From: Emmonsiellopsis sp. PD_33
Lineage: Eukaryota; Ascomycota; Eurotiomycetes; Onygenales; Ajellomycetaceae
DNA: 64,000 bases
Assembly: GCA_032988165.1 (NCBI GenBank)
Contig: JANTQF010000189.1
Coordinates: 1 to 64,000 of the forward strand
Direction of reading: 5' to 3'
Notes under the pieces: generated by a model
The model's input: only the letters and a program-made list of their open reading frames with translations
Told to the model about the DNA's origin: nothing
The model's database searches: none
Program-made: the position numbers and the translations under genes
Part shown: in pieces, positions 11,485 through 23,573 of the stretch
How the letters are laid out: each line of letters starts with the position of its first letter
How positions within the stretch are numbered: position 1 is the first letter of the stretch

Positions 11485-14097
11485 ATGGAATACACCCCCG
11501 ACGACTTCTACGCGCTTCCCCCGGCCCTGAGACGCAAAGTGAGTTTGTTCTGCTGTCTTTCTCTTAAGTTCTTATCTCTCTGCCCATGTTCTTCTCAAGC
11601 CCTGTTGCTTTGACGGCGCGTTTCAGAAGGGGGACGCTGCATCTTCTCTCTCATTGCTGCACGCCATCCAGCATCTATCTCACCGTTATTTCATCCTGCT
11701 GCGGGCTGCCGACAATAGTCCCACGGTGATCATCTCGGGATCACCTCGCCGTCTGAGGAAGAGAGCTCCAGTCTGCCCAAGCCAGGAACGGTTTCACAGC
11801 ATGGGCTTGGGTTCTTCCAACGAGCTGCCATCTCCGAGACATACTCCGTACAGCAAGCAGGATGACAGTTTGCTCTGCTCTGTGAACTTTCTCCTCCTGC
11901 TCCTCCGAACCTTGCAAGCCAAAGGGACGAATCCCGGCGGCGCCAGTCCAGTTGTCTCCTCGGCCACCAGATCAGCGCCAGCGATGTGGCGGCCATTAGT
12001 GCCGTGCGCCATGCAAGGGCATCCCCTCAACTGGCGACTGAGCGTGTTGCAATCCTTGCCAACCCGGCCAGATTGAGGGTCCGCGTCCCCCAGAGACCAA
12101 GGACCCCGGAATTCCAAGGCGATGCGCTGGATTTCTGTGGCCCACTCCGTCTTTGGGTGTCGTCGTTGGACGAGCTTCGCACCATTGCATTGATTCTCAA
12201 TCACGCTGTGCCCTGGATCACACTTGGCAACCGCCTGTTCGACCGTTGTGGACATTTCCCCGCCCAATTCCCCCTCTGTGCTGTGCATTGTGATGCCATT
12301 TCTTCTCGAATTGGGTGTTCTCGAACATATGGTGGCACCTGAATTACCACTGATCGCCATTCATCTGGGGATTTACGCCTTATTTCAAAACCCTTATTCA
12401 ATCCGACTCGGGCAAGAGACTGATTTATTTGCTAAAACCAATAGTTATTTTCCAATCTTGAGCGTTTCCGCCTGGACCAGTTGCGACTAGCAGCGGCGGT
12501 CCACAATGATGACCGAAACTACCGCCCCCATCTGTTAGAGGGCCTTGCGTTATCCGCCGTATCCAAGCCTCCTGGAGCCAGGGCCCCGGCTACACCGACT
12601 CGTAAGTTTCCCCTATCAAGACTGTTTGCTCCTGTCTCTCCCCCTATCGAGCCGCCAATCTGCGATTGTGGTCGCTGAGAGTCCGACCTTCTCTGCCCCA
12701 CAGGCGACCCTCTTCACCACACCCCATCCTCGACGCCCAACCCAGGCAGACCACGTCTGAAAATCGACAGCCGACGGCTTCAACGGACGCGCAAACCAAA
12801 GTCCGTGCAGGCGGCCTACCTTACTGCTCAGGCTGATTCGCAATGGTTTCGCTCGCTGCCTCCCAAGGTCCAACAGCAACATTTCAGTAGGGAGGAGCAA
12901 GCCCGACTCGCGAATTGGCGCGCCAGCATCATCTTCGACGCTGCAGATAGAGCTTTGTATAAGCTGAATCACGAAGCAAGACGGTCGCTTGATTCTAGTT
13001 TTTCCTTTGCCAGTGCGCCAGACACGTCTTCAATGGCGTTTTCGGGGCGAACAGCCGACTCCGCCATTGACATGGACGATTCCTTCTACGACAGTTTTCG
13101 CTGGCTGGACGAAGACGATGACATTGATCTTAGTCTCGACGACTACCATACCCATCTCGCGGAAGCGAACAAATCATCGACGCCGGCGTCACCAACCGCA
13201 TCGCAATCGCTACAGCGTCGAAAACCCTCCTTTCGCCGAACACTCTCCTTTACATCCACGCCGCTCGGCCGCAGCAGCTTTTCCAGCAAACTTCCCTCTA
13301 CCAGCCAGTCGTCCAATGTTCCTTCGGCTTTCAGCAATTCAACCACATCAACACGACACCGTTCATTCTCCCGACCAAAATCTAGCACACCGGTCCTCCG
13401 TCATCTATCCCAAAGCTCCGTTACCTCCATAGACCACCCCGCCCAATACTACCAAGACCCCGAAGCCCGTCTAAAGCTGCGCGTTTACCTTGCGTCCCCC
13501 CAAAAGTTTGACGAGGCAATCGAATTCGGCTTCCCCTCTCTAGACAACAAGGAGAACTTCTATCCTCCACCCCGCACATCCACAGAGCCACGAACAACCC
13601 ATGAATCGGCCCGCACCTTTCTCGAAGACGACAGCATAACCGGGCCCCCGGAAACCCGAGATGGTGACAAGAGACAGACCATAATTGAGCCCCCAATGGA
13701 CTCACCCACCCTTCCCTCCCGGTACTCCTACCAGCAAGACCAACCCAAATCGTCCATGAACGCGAGCCGAACAACCTCCCCAAACCCTACCCGCACGCCC
13801 CCGAGGCGGAAATTCAGCGTGGAGAAGTCCCGGCCCCTACAACCAATTCCTCTAGGCTATGTACAAAACGCCGCGGGCAGCCGCGAAATGACGCTGAAGA
13901 TGACTTTGACGAGAGCGGATCTGCGCACAGCCGACTCGGCCGGACACATACCACCCAACCCTGTGGATCCAGATGACCCCCTCCGGCTTGCTGAGCTTCC
14001 TGTGGTTGATGAGAACCGTTCTATCTGGGATACGCCTGTTGAGGATACGAATATGGTCAAGAAGATGTGGCGGAAGATTCGAAAGCGGCGTGGGTGA
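11485..14097 (+). CDS. Conserved fungal protein of unknown function (3 exons)
   Basis: Exons are 11485-11538, 12445-12601 and 12704-14097, giving 534 residues. Exon 1 encodes 18 residues (MEYTPDDFYALPPALRRK). The join to LFSNLERFRLDQLRL in exon 2 is phase 0; the exon 2-3 join is phase 1 across a 102-bp intron with GTAAGT donor. The N-terminal 70 residues and the block QWFRSLPPKVQQQHFSREEQ in exon 3 resemble uncharacterised proteins I associate with Eurotiomycetes. The rest is Ser/Pro-rich and probably disordered, with acidic patches (about residues 160-190) and a basic C-terminus (KKMWRKIRKRRG). No enzyme motif is visible. The first intron is 906 bp, about ten times the size of the others here, and contains open but unrecognised frames. 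Exon structure is supported by frame continuity and splice sites; function is unknown. Confidence 0.75.
11539..12444 (+). other. Oversized first intron (906 bp)
   Basis: Donor GTGAGT at 11539, acceptor AATAG at 12440-12444, with a branch-like gctaaaac just upstream. It is GC-rich and contains open frames on both strands (minus strand 11794-12360, plus strand to 12076 and 11986-12342), none of which I recognise. It may hold an inserted sequence or simply be a long intron. Confidence 0.6.
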
Positions 14098-16097
14098 GAA
14101 TGAGATCTCCGGATGATTGCTTTCTTACCAACCAATATTACACGAAGCGTGGGAGGGATGACGATGTGCAAAATGATTTACCTATTAATCTCTTTTTATT
14201 TATTTATTTATTCCCCATCCTCTCATCTGGTGGGAATTCCGACGGGCTACATCTGAATAACCCCGCTTCAGGTTTTTATGGTAACTATTTCGTTATATTT
14301 CCTTTTAATTGACGCCCTGCTACCTCCCCACCTCCCATTCACCAGCCCTTTTATGCTTCTAAAGTTATTATATCTCGAATGGGCTGTGGAGATGGAATTC
14401 AAGAACCGACAATCCTATTGTCTATTTCCTAATACACTACTTACTTAGCCTACTTTGTTTTCGCCTGCCATATACCTTTTGCTCTTATCTCCCCCCCCCC
14501 CCAGTACTCTAACTTATATACCTACCTGCTTGGCTTCTCATTATCTGTGTACGTGGTCGCCCAGATTCAGCTTCATTTCAGTTCGTTTCCTCACTTGAAC
14601 GGGAACTTTTTATTTATATAAATAAACTCTACCCCTCCAACGCTTTCGTTGGTTCCAAGGTTATTATCCAGGATATAATATGAAATAGTCTCAATATTCG
14701 AAAGGAAGCTATGTAGAAGGGGGGAAACCACCATCTCACTCCGTCCTCCGACAGCCAGTCAACAACTCCATCCAAAGAATTCGCCACCCTCCTATCCACC
14801 TAAATAACCCCTATTCCACTCAACCCAACCCAACCCACCCAACCACCCCCCGCGTGTGTATCCTCTGGATCAGACAGCAAACCCCCACCAACCAACCCCC
14901 CTGCATGATCATCCATCAATCCCACCAACTCCCAAGCAGCAAATCAACAAATCAACACGAATTAAAAGTACCCAAGTGCAGTCCGTGCATATTCCTCCCA
15001 TTTGCATGAATCACATGCATGCATGCATGTATGTTTGTGAAGAAACTCTGAAGGACTGGATGGATTGGGGTTATTGTGCAGGATATGAGAAAAAATGTGC
15101 CGTTTTGCAGGATTGGATGTGGATGTGGATGTTGGTTGGAAGGGGATAGTTAGTGAAATTACGCATGGTATGGCCAATAAGGCAACTAGGCCGGTGGGTT
15201 GGCGGGTGAATATAGAGCTCAGGTAGGGCAGACAGCTTTAAAATTGGGATTTTGGGGATTTTGGAGATTTTGTTAAGTTGTGAAAGGTAACTACTTAATT
15301 GATTGAGGGGATTGCTGTTGTTCGTATACTCCGTGGATGGATTAAGGTGGTGGATGTGGTTTGCTGATTGCTGTGTGATGGGGGTCTTTTTTGACTCGGT
15401 GCATTGCATGCTGGAGTTGATTCAATTGATTTTCGCATGACCCTTGATCCTGTTCAGACCCCTATGTCTTCGATATCTCTTCTAATATTCCTAGTAGTTT
15501 GATTGTCATAGTAGTGTCCGAGGGATACCAATTCTCGCGTGCAATGAAGAAACGCGGGGAGGATTTTGCCGCTTATAGAGAGAGGATAAGAACGGTATAG
15601 AACTACCACATCCAAATGTCCCAGACAATATCAAACTCCAGCCTTAAGAAAGTCAACCAGAATCAGCGTTGGGATCGAGAACAAAAATGATATCAGGGCG
15701 GGTCTCGAAATAGAACGCCAAGCCCTTAGTCAGCATGCGGCTCTGCATGGCTGTGACGACGCCTCAACTCGAGCGTCGACTGAGGACACGAGTCAACTTA
15801 TCTTTAATCCTCGTCTTTGGCTGTGTCCTCTGCATTAACCGCCATCGATTGTGTCCCCAGCGTTTGTGTTATTATCCGGATCGGTTCTTGCTCTGCTTCC
15901 GTTGCTCGTGCACCCTCGCCCTATCTACGCTACTATCGAAGGCATCTCCGCCAATCCGCCAGCCTCCCCGAGTGCCCGCCATCCATTTAAATACCGAGTA
16001 CGAAGCCGATTGATCTCTCCCTTTCCTCCCCCGGTCGATTTTCCTTTATCTTCCTTTTTGCATATCCACAGATGCCTTCGTGGCACCACCATCAGTC
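14098..16097. other. Intergenic region before the VPS10 gene
   Basis: No gene is supported. A run of 11 C at about 14491-14501 and T-rich or C-rich low-complexity stretches are present. The last few hundred bases are the VPS10 promoter and leader. Confidence 0.4.
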
Positions 16098-19000
16098 ATG
16101 ATCCTCAGAAGGCTCCTGCTCGCCGGCAGCCTGCTGCTGGCCGCCTCCCTAACCAGCGCAAAGAAAAACGACAAACCAAAAATCACAGTCTCGAAATTTG
16201 ACCACGAACCGGTCAATCTATTCTACTTCGAGGATACCGACACCGTCTTATTCCAGGATGTGAAAAACGGTGACGTGCACGTCTCGAAAGACGCCGGCGC
16301 GAAATGGGACACGGTCAACGTCGATGGAATGAAGGGCCAGGCGTGGTCGTTGTGGCAGCATCCGAACGATAACAAAAAGGCGTATATACTGGGTCGGGGA
16401 ACGAAACATTGGGTCACGAACGACCAGGCGGACTCGTGGCACGAATTTACCGTCGACGCGGAGCTGTCGCGGTATCAGTTCCCTCTAATTTTCCATGGCA
16501 AGGATTCGAATCGCGTTTTGCTGCAGGGTCAGAAATGTTTCGGTCTGGAGTGCCAGGAAAGAACGTACTATACCACCGATGGATTCAAAACGGTTGACCT
16601 TTTGATGGATAATCCGCGCGGGTGTATGTGGGCTGTTTCAACCCCGATCTTTGGGGAAGGACTCGACCTGCCCAAGGAGATCAATGACAGGGTTTTCTGC
16701 GTTGTTGCGGGATTGCATTCGCCATGGCCTTCGGATAATCGATTGCTTTACTCGGATCGGTTTTTCAAGGATGATTCGGGCACTGAAGCTCCACTGGATA
16801 GCGGCCGTGCGGTGGGTGGCATCATGCGTACTGCCAGCGTGAAGAAGCATATCCTAGCGGCCACCAAATCCGAGCGAACGAGCGAATTGGCGCTCTATGT
16901 GACTGATGATGCAACACATTGGCATCGCGCGGAGTTTGATGGTCAACGGTTGGAAGAAGACGCATATACCGTGTTGGAGTCTACAAACTATAGTATTCAG
17001 GTCGATGTCATGACAGCGACGCGCTCGACCCCTATGGGGACTTTGTTCACCTCGAATTCGAACGGTACCTACTTCACGCGCAATATCGAGCATATGAACC
17101 GCGATATGCACGGTTTGGTCGACTTCGAGAAAATTGCTGCCATCCAGGGCATCATACTCGTGAATACTGTCAAGAACTGGGAAGATGTGCAAAAATCGTA
17201 CGGCGTCGAAAAGAAACTCGCAAGCAAGATCTCGTTCGATGATGGGCGGACTTTTCAATCCTTGAAAGTTGGGGACGATGACCTCCACCTTCATTCCGTT
17301 ACCGATTTGTCGAACAGCGGCCGTGTATTTTCGAGTCCGGCCCCGGGGTTGGTCATGGGGGTTGGGAACACCGGTGGCCATCTGAAAGACTATACCGACG
17401 GTGATCTATTCGTTTCGGACGATGCAGGTCTCACCTGGAGGAAAGCCCTTGATGAAGCTCATAAATATGAATTCGGTGACAAGGGCTCCGTAATCGTTGC
17501 CGTCTTCGATGAAGGGCGAACCCACAAACTTTCGTACTCCCTCGACCACGGTCATAAGTGGGAGGAGCAAGATTTCCCTGACAAGCTCAAGATACGTGCC
17601 AAGCTGCTTACCACAACGCCCGACTCAACAAGTCTAAAGTTTCTGCTCGTAGGATCTGCCAAAAAGGACTCAGGTTTCGAATACTACGTAATCTCCGTCG
17701 ATTTTAGCGATATGGAGGAGCGAAAATGCGAGGAAAAGGATTTTGAAAGATGGCCTGCCCGATTAAATGAAAACAAGGAACCGGACTGTCTAATGGGGCA
17801 CAAGCAGTTCTACCGACGGAGAAAGGCAGACGCGGATTGCTTTATCAAGGATACGGACTTCAATGACCCGGTTCCCGAATTTGAGCCTTGCAAGTGTTCC
17901 GAAGAGGATTTTGAGTGTGACTTCAACTTTGTCCGCAGCGAAGATGGCAAGAGTTGCGTGCCTGCTCGAAATCTGCCCGTGCCTGAAGGCGCCTGCAAAA
18001 ACCCTGACGACAAGTATATGGGTAGCTCTGGGTGGAGATTGATACCGGGCAATGCATGTATTAAGGACGGGGGTGTTGAACTCGACAAACAAGCCGAGCG
18101 CCCTTGCTCGGATACTGTCAAAGCTCCCGTCTCAGGCGAGATCGGTGTCGAAAAAACCTACTTCCCCGCCGATAACTACAAAGATTACGTTTATCTCGAC
18201 CGCGGGGGGAGTGTCAGTGGCGATGATGAGACTGTAATCATGTTCACAAGCTCGCAAGAGATTTTCATATCCCATGACCATGGCAAGCAATGGAAAGAAA
18301 TATTGGCTGGCAAGGGAGTAACAAGGATAGTCCCACACCGCTACAATAACGACATCGTCTACTTCTTAACGAGCACCGAACAAGGCTGGGTCACGGTTAA
18401 CCGTGGTGTGAACATCGAAGAGTTCAAAGCCCCCCTGCCCCCCAACAGAGACAGACTTGACCCCCTCTCATTCCACCACGACAACAAGAACTGGCTTATT
18501 TGGACTGGCGCCGATGGATGCAACGATCAGGGCGGCGACTGCCACACTGTTGCATATTACTCCACAGACCGCGGACATGAGTGGCACCTACTCATGCGGT
18601 ACGTCAAAAAATGCGAGTTTATCAAACGCGAGGCTCGAGACGCTAGTGATAAACTTGTCTTCTGTGAGCAGTATGAAAACGAAAACCCAGCAAGCAAGCA
18701 TCTGCAGCTTGTTTCCACCGAGGACTGGTCAGCGGATCCCAAAACGCACTATTCTAATATCCTGGACTTTGCTACTATGTCAGAATTCATCATTGTGGCT
18801 GTGCGACCAGAGGATCCCTCGGGCTCTCTTAAGGTTGGCGTCAGTATCGATGGGAATACCTTCGCTGACGCGGAACTGCCTGCGAATGTTCAAATACCGA
18901 TTCAACGCGCATACACCGTCCTCGACAGCTCAACGCACGCTGCGTTCTTGCATGTTACTGTCAATGACATCGAGGACCATGAATATGGCAGCATAATCAA

Positions 19001-20661
19001 GAGTAACAGCAACGGGACGTCCTATGTGCTTAGTTTGAGCGCAGTCAACAGAAACCCAAGAGGTTATGTTGACTTTGAGAAGATGCAAGGCTTGGAGGGT
19101 GTCGCCATGGCCAATGTCGTCGGAAACGTGGACGATGTCGAAAATGGGGCTGCGAAGAGAACGCGAAGCATGATTACACACAATGACGGCGCGGAATGGG
19201 CCCTCGTTGCGCCACCAGCCAAAGATTCGGAAGGGCGCTCTTATGGCTGTTCAACCAAGGGAGGCAAGCCTACTAATGAGTGCGCTTTGCATCTTCACAG
19301 CTACACTGAACGTCTAGATGCTCGAGACACGTTCTCTTCTCCCTCCGCCGTTGGTCTCATGATCGGAACCGGCAATGTCGGCGACTTCTTGGGACTTAAG
19401 AGTGAAGCCGATACATTCATCACGCGCGACGGCGGAATCAGCTGGGAGGAGGTGAAGAAGGGTCGGTACGCCTGGGAGTATGGCGACCGGGGATCTATCC
19501 TAGTACTCGTGCCCGAGCTTACGGCCACAAAGACCTTCTTATATTCCCTGGATGAGGGAAGATCCTGGACGGAACATCAATTCTCGGAGGTTGATGTGGA
19601 GATCCGAGACATTTCCACCGTACCCTCAGACACTTCCCGAAATTTCTTACTCTGGGGTGCCGAAGTTGGATCCGGCAAGAAGCCTGGGTTGGTTGTCTTC
19701 AACATCGACTTTTCCGGCTTGAAAGAGAGATCGAACCAGTGCACGTTGAACGAAGACAAGCCAGAGGCCGACGATTATTATCTGTGGGAGCCCAAGCACC
19801 CATTACAGCCTGACGGATGCCTGTTTGGCCACAGGGCCAAATACCACCGCAAGAGACCCGAAGCACAATGTTTCAATGGGGAAAACCTCGAGCATTTGGA
19901 CACTGTGGGTGAGATTTGCGAATGTACCCGCCGGGATTATGAATGGTAAGCATCACACGGCCCTTTTTATGCTTCATTAAACAAGAAAGCTAATTTTTTA
20001 TTATAGTGACTACAATTACGAACCCCAAAGCGACGGCACCTGCGCCCCCGTCCCCGGCCTAACACCTCTCGACCCCAAAATGGTCTGCACCGACAACCCC
20101 GACGCCGTCGAATGGTACGAACCAACCGGCTACCGCCTCATCCCTCTAACAAAATGTCAAGGCGGCAAACAGCTGAACCACATCATCCCGCACCCATGTC
20201 CGAACAAGGAGGAAGAATTCGAAAAGAAACACCCAGGCCTCAGCGGCATCGGCCTCTTCTTCGCCATCGTCATTCCGCTTGCCCTCGCCGGCGCCGTGGG
20301 CTATTACGCCTTTACGAGATGGGACGGCAAATTCGGACGTATCCGACTTGGCGACGCAGGCTCCGGCGGCATGTTCGCGCGCGACTCGCTGCTAATTTCT
20401 GTCCCCGTGGCAATCGTCGCTGGCATTGTGGCGGTGGCTACAGCGCTGCCATTGCTGGTTACGAGTCTCTGGCGCAGCGTTAGCGGATATGTGCGTGTGC
20501 CTGGGAGTGGGCCGAGGATTGGGTCGCAGAGACCGTACGCGTCCAGAGGCGCGTTTGCGGCGAGACGGGGGGATTATGTGGGTGTTGTGGATGATGAGGA
20601 TGAGCTGCTTGGGGATGATGCGTTTGAGGATGAAGAGGAAGATGCAGGGGAGAGGGTATGA
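16098..20661 (+). CDS. VPS10: Vacuolar protein sorting receptor Vps10 (sortilin family)
   Basis: Exons 16098-19945 and 20007-20661 are joined across a 61-bp intron in phase 2, restoring a Cys codon in the CECTRRDYEC motif. The product is 1500 residues (yeast Vps10 is about 1580). It cycles between the trans-Golgi and endosomes and delivers carboxypeptidase Y-type hydrolases to the vacuole. A signal peptide spans about residues 1-22. Two tandem VPS10 domains follow, each a beta-propeller marked by Asp-boxes (for example SDDAGLTW, SHDHGKQW, STDRGHEW, SLDEGRSW) and a Cys-rich 10CC module. A transmembrane helix lies at about 1364-1386 and a second hydrophobic stretch at about 1407-1434. The cytosolic tail ends in an acidic cluster. 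The ATG at 16098 is chosen because it begins the signal peptide; the in-frame codon upstream is GTG. Confidence 0.96.
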
Positions 20662-21867
20662 ATGAGGGGGTGATTTCCTTTGCGTATTGTTATTTAGGGG
20701 ATTGAGGGGGTGGGATATCACTGACTGGTTCAATCAACTGATTGAATTTTTTTTTATATATGAGAATGAATGAGGCTGGGAATGGAATGGATGAGACTGA
20801 GCAACTAACTTAGATGGATTGAAATGAGCTTATGCTATGTGTAGGACTATTGTGTTTTGCCTCGCTTTTTTTTTTTTTTTGGTGTATTGATGTCCTTTGC
20901 TTTACTTTCCTTTTATCTATCCCCCTTTGGTGCATGGTCATTACATATTATTTATTATCCTTGGCTTGGGTTTGTACCGTACATTTCTTTTCTATATTGA
21001 TGATCTTCTCTATATACTATTACTATTAGTTACATACTGGCATTTTCGTTTCTGATCCGCCTTTTTTTTTAGTAGATAACATAGGATAACTTTCCTCGAC
21101 CATGACAAGTTCCCTGAAGCCGAAGTATTAGTTATACCAGACATACATGCAATTCGAAGAAGGCAAGGCGGATACACAGCCCTAGAATTTGAATGAGATT
21201 ATTTGATGCCTGAGGCTTCAAACGCTTTATCAAAGGCGGTCAGGCTGAAAAGAAAATCAGCCATGTTTCGACCCTCGATTGGTCGCCTGCGAGAAACCCA
21301 AGTTCTCTTCAATGGTGCTCGAAATAATCTACAGCTTGACATCATAATAAATCCACCCGCATCGCCGCGGTTGGCTACTACATACACCGGGCCACTCAAC
21401 GCCATAATTGCCAGTGTGTTTGCATGGAGCTAGCTGCGTTGTCGCCAGCCCCTGATCCAATTTATAGGCCGCCTCGTTGACAGTGAGGACGGCAACTGGC
21501 GGAGCAAGAGTGGATGGGTGGGTTTGTTACAGCAGACATGTCCCGCTCATGGACATAGGGGAGACTCGCTCGTGAGAAATTACGGCCAGCCTGGTTGAGG
21601 TGTTTGCGGGGCGATGGTTGTTCGGTTTCTTGAGGAGTGAGGCGGGTCGTGGATGTAACTATTTAGTTAATATGGATATCCTCACGTCCATCCCGTCTGG
21701 CTTTTGGAGAAAGTTGGGGATGGAACGATAAATAAATACTACGAAGCAATATCTTGTAATTAACTGCTATACTTACCCCTCTCATTTACAAGACTGTTAT
21801 TATCCGCTTTCTTTCCCCTCTGCTCCACTCCCACTCCCACTTCCCACCCATCCACCCCTTTTGAACC
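20662..21867. other. Intergenic region after VPS10
   Basis: 3' flank with T-rich runs (20866-20880, 21062-21070) and the promoter of the following gene. No coding region is supported. Confidence 0.4.
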
Positions 21868-23226
21868 ATGAGAAAGAGTAGCAGAAAGCCTCCCCGACAC
21901 AAACCCGACTATCCAGACGATCCTCCGCCGCCTTACAGCGAAGTCATGAAACATTCCAGCAGCGGGATCAACCACATGCACAGCATCGTCGAGAACTGCA
22001 GGACAGGCGGGGGCCGGAACCGAGTCATCGTCGCTATCGTCAATAGGGGGTACATCTCCCGCTTGGAGAGCAAATACCACCCCGCCTGGTGGAAGAGGTT
22101 GGTCTCAGACGGTAAGTAAGCAGTTCTCTCCATAGCTCTCAGTCCAGACATGCTCACACATCTCTCAGCACTGAAACCCGGAGCGGACACCTGCCCCAAG
22201 GAAATCGTCACCCCAACCCGCCTCCAGCGAACAATTGAGAAGATCGAGCATAGAGGCACCATTTCTGAAATCATCATGATTGCGCACGAAAGCGTACCCG
22301 GTATCTCTTTCCATATAGCCAGCTCGGACATCCTCGAGCTGCAAATCCTCCGCTGCCCAGACCCAGCCCCAAAAACCCCCCACTGTCCCCCGAGCAATCT
22401 GGTGGTGGACGGCGCCTCGACATTCTGCGGCACAAGACTTGACGAATGGGAGCTGCGACAGGACATGGAGCGCTCGCTGTATCTCGGTCAGCGCGGGGTT
22501 CTCATTCGAGCTGACCCCTCGCGGATTCCCGGGTGGGACCTGGCAGCTCCATCCGCAGATGCAACCGCCAGCCCAAGACCAAGCTCCATTCCTAATCTCT
22601 CAGGCAATATGATCGAGCAGTTAAAGAACGCGCTAGATCAGACGATAGCAATAGGAATGGGCAAATCAGCCCCCGAATCCTGGGCTGAGCGGTGGGAACT
22701 CTGGAAGGGCGCCGCGACGCTCGTTCTCGAACTCGTCACGGCGGCAAAAGTCACCTGCGAAGTGGACGCGAGAGTAGACGGCGGGGGGATATTTGTCAAG
22801 ATCTTCAAGGCTGCTGCTGCGCTGGCTACGCAACATACCTTTGAAGCTGTCGGGATAGGTACCAAGTTCGCTGCGATTGCAACCGGTGCTGGTCCGGCTG
22901 TGGCGCTTGGCGCTGCCACGGCGGTTGCGGTCTACTTTATACCCTGGGAAGACCTGTTTAGGTATCTGGGGTTAGCTATTCGGTGGATATTTGAGAGGTT
23001 GGTGCCGTTGTTGGGCTGGTTTCGGAGCTGGTGGGAGAAGTTCACGGGTTGGATCCGGACGACTTTTGGCGGCATGCTGGAGAAGAAGTCTGTGGCGGAG
23101 GGTGATTGCATCTCGAGGTCCTCTGGGAGTCGCCGCAAAAGGCATAGGAAATCAAGTCGACGGGGTACGAGGGCGGTGGGGAGAGGATTTTCTAAGCGCG
23201 TGGATGTGGGAGGGGAAGTTTTCTAA
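21868..23226 (+). CDS. Unknown protein with PPxY motif and hydrophobic C-terminal half
   Basis: Exons 21868-22111 and 22169-23226 (57-bp intron, GTAAGT donor, phase 1) give 433 residues. I do not recognise the family. Residues 19-23 are PPPPY followed by SE, a classic ligand for WW-domain proteins such as Rsp5/Nedd4 ubiquitin ligases. Residues about 82-190 form a globular, Cys-containing region. From about 290 to 345 an Ala/Gly-rich hydrophobic stretch looks like one or two membrane-spanning helices, followed by amphipathic Trp-rich sequence (RWIFERL, WFRSWWEKF). The tail is strongly basic (RRKRHRKSSRR). A membrane-associated protein regulated through its PPxY motif is a reasonable guess, nothing more. 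The gene is convergent with the transporter gene on the other strand. Confidence 0.7.
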
Positions 23227-23573
23227 CTGGACATGTTAGGCCATGTGGATTAATTTTATGGCGGGAAGAGGAACTGCTTACCACGTCAGATATACCCTCT
23301 AACATGAGGGAAAGGATGTCAAGAAGAATGTGGAAACCTGCGGAGACTGAGAATGTATATATACCCTTTATGAACCATCCGACTGCTTCCTGTCGATGTA
23401 TTTCTATCATTGCTGTCCATATCCCAAGTATATATGAAACGACGAAACAAAAAGCTGTACGAGGCCAGGAATTATCTATAGAAAAGAAACAGAATTCCCA
23501 AAACAACCCAAAGGTCCTAAATGCTCCCAAAAAAAGGGGCGCATCCAAAATATCACACCAAAAAGCGCATCCC
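23227..23573. other. Convergent intergenic spacer
   Basis: 347 bp between the 3' ends of the PPxY gene and the transporter gene; it must carry both polyadenylation signals. Nothing else is seen. Confidence 0.4.

Noticed and set aside
11794..12360. 188-codon minus-strand frame inside the long intron
   Set aside because: Not recognised and opposite to two other open frames; kept only as an observation about the intron.
20080..20661. Separate small membrane-protein gene at the VPS10 3' end
   Set aside because: It is exon 2 of VPS10; the 61-bp intron joins it in frame and supplies the receptor's transmembrane helix and tail.
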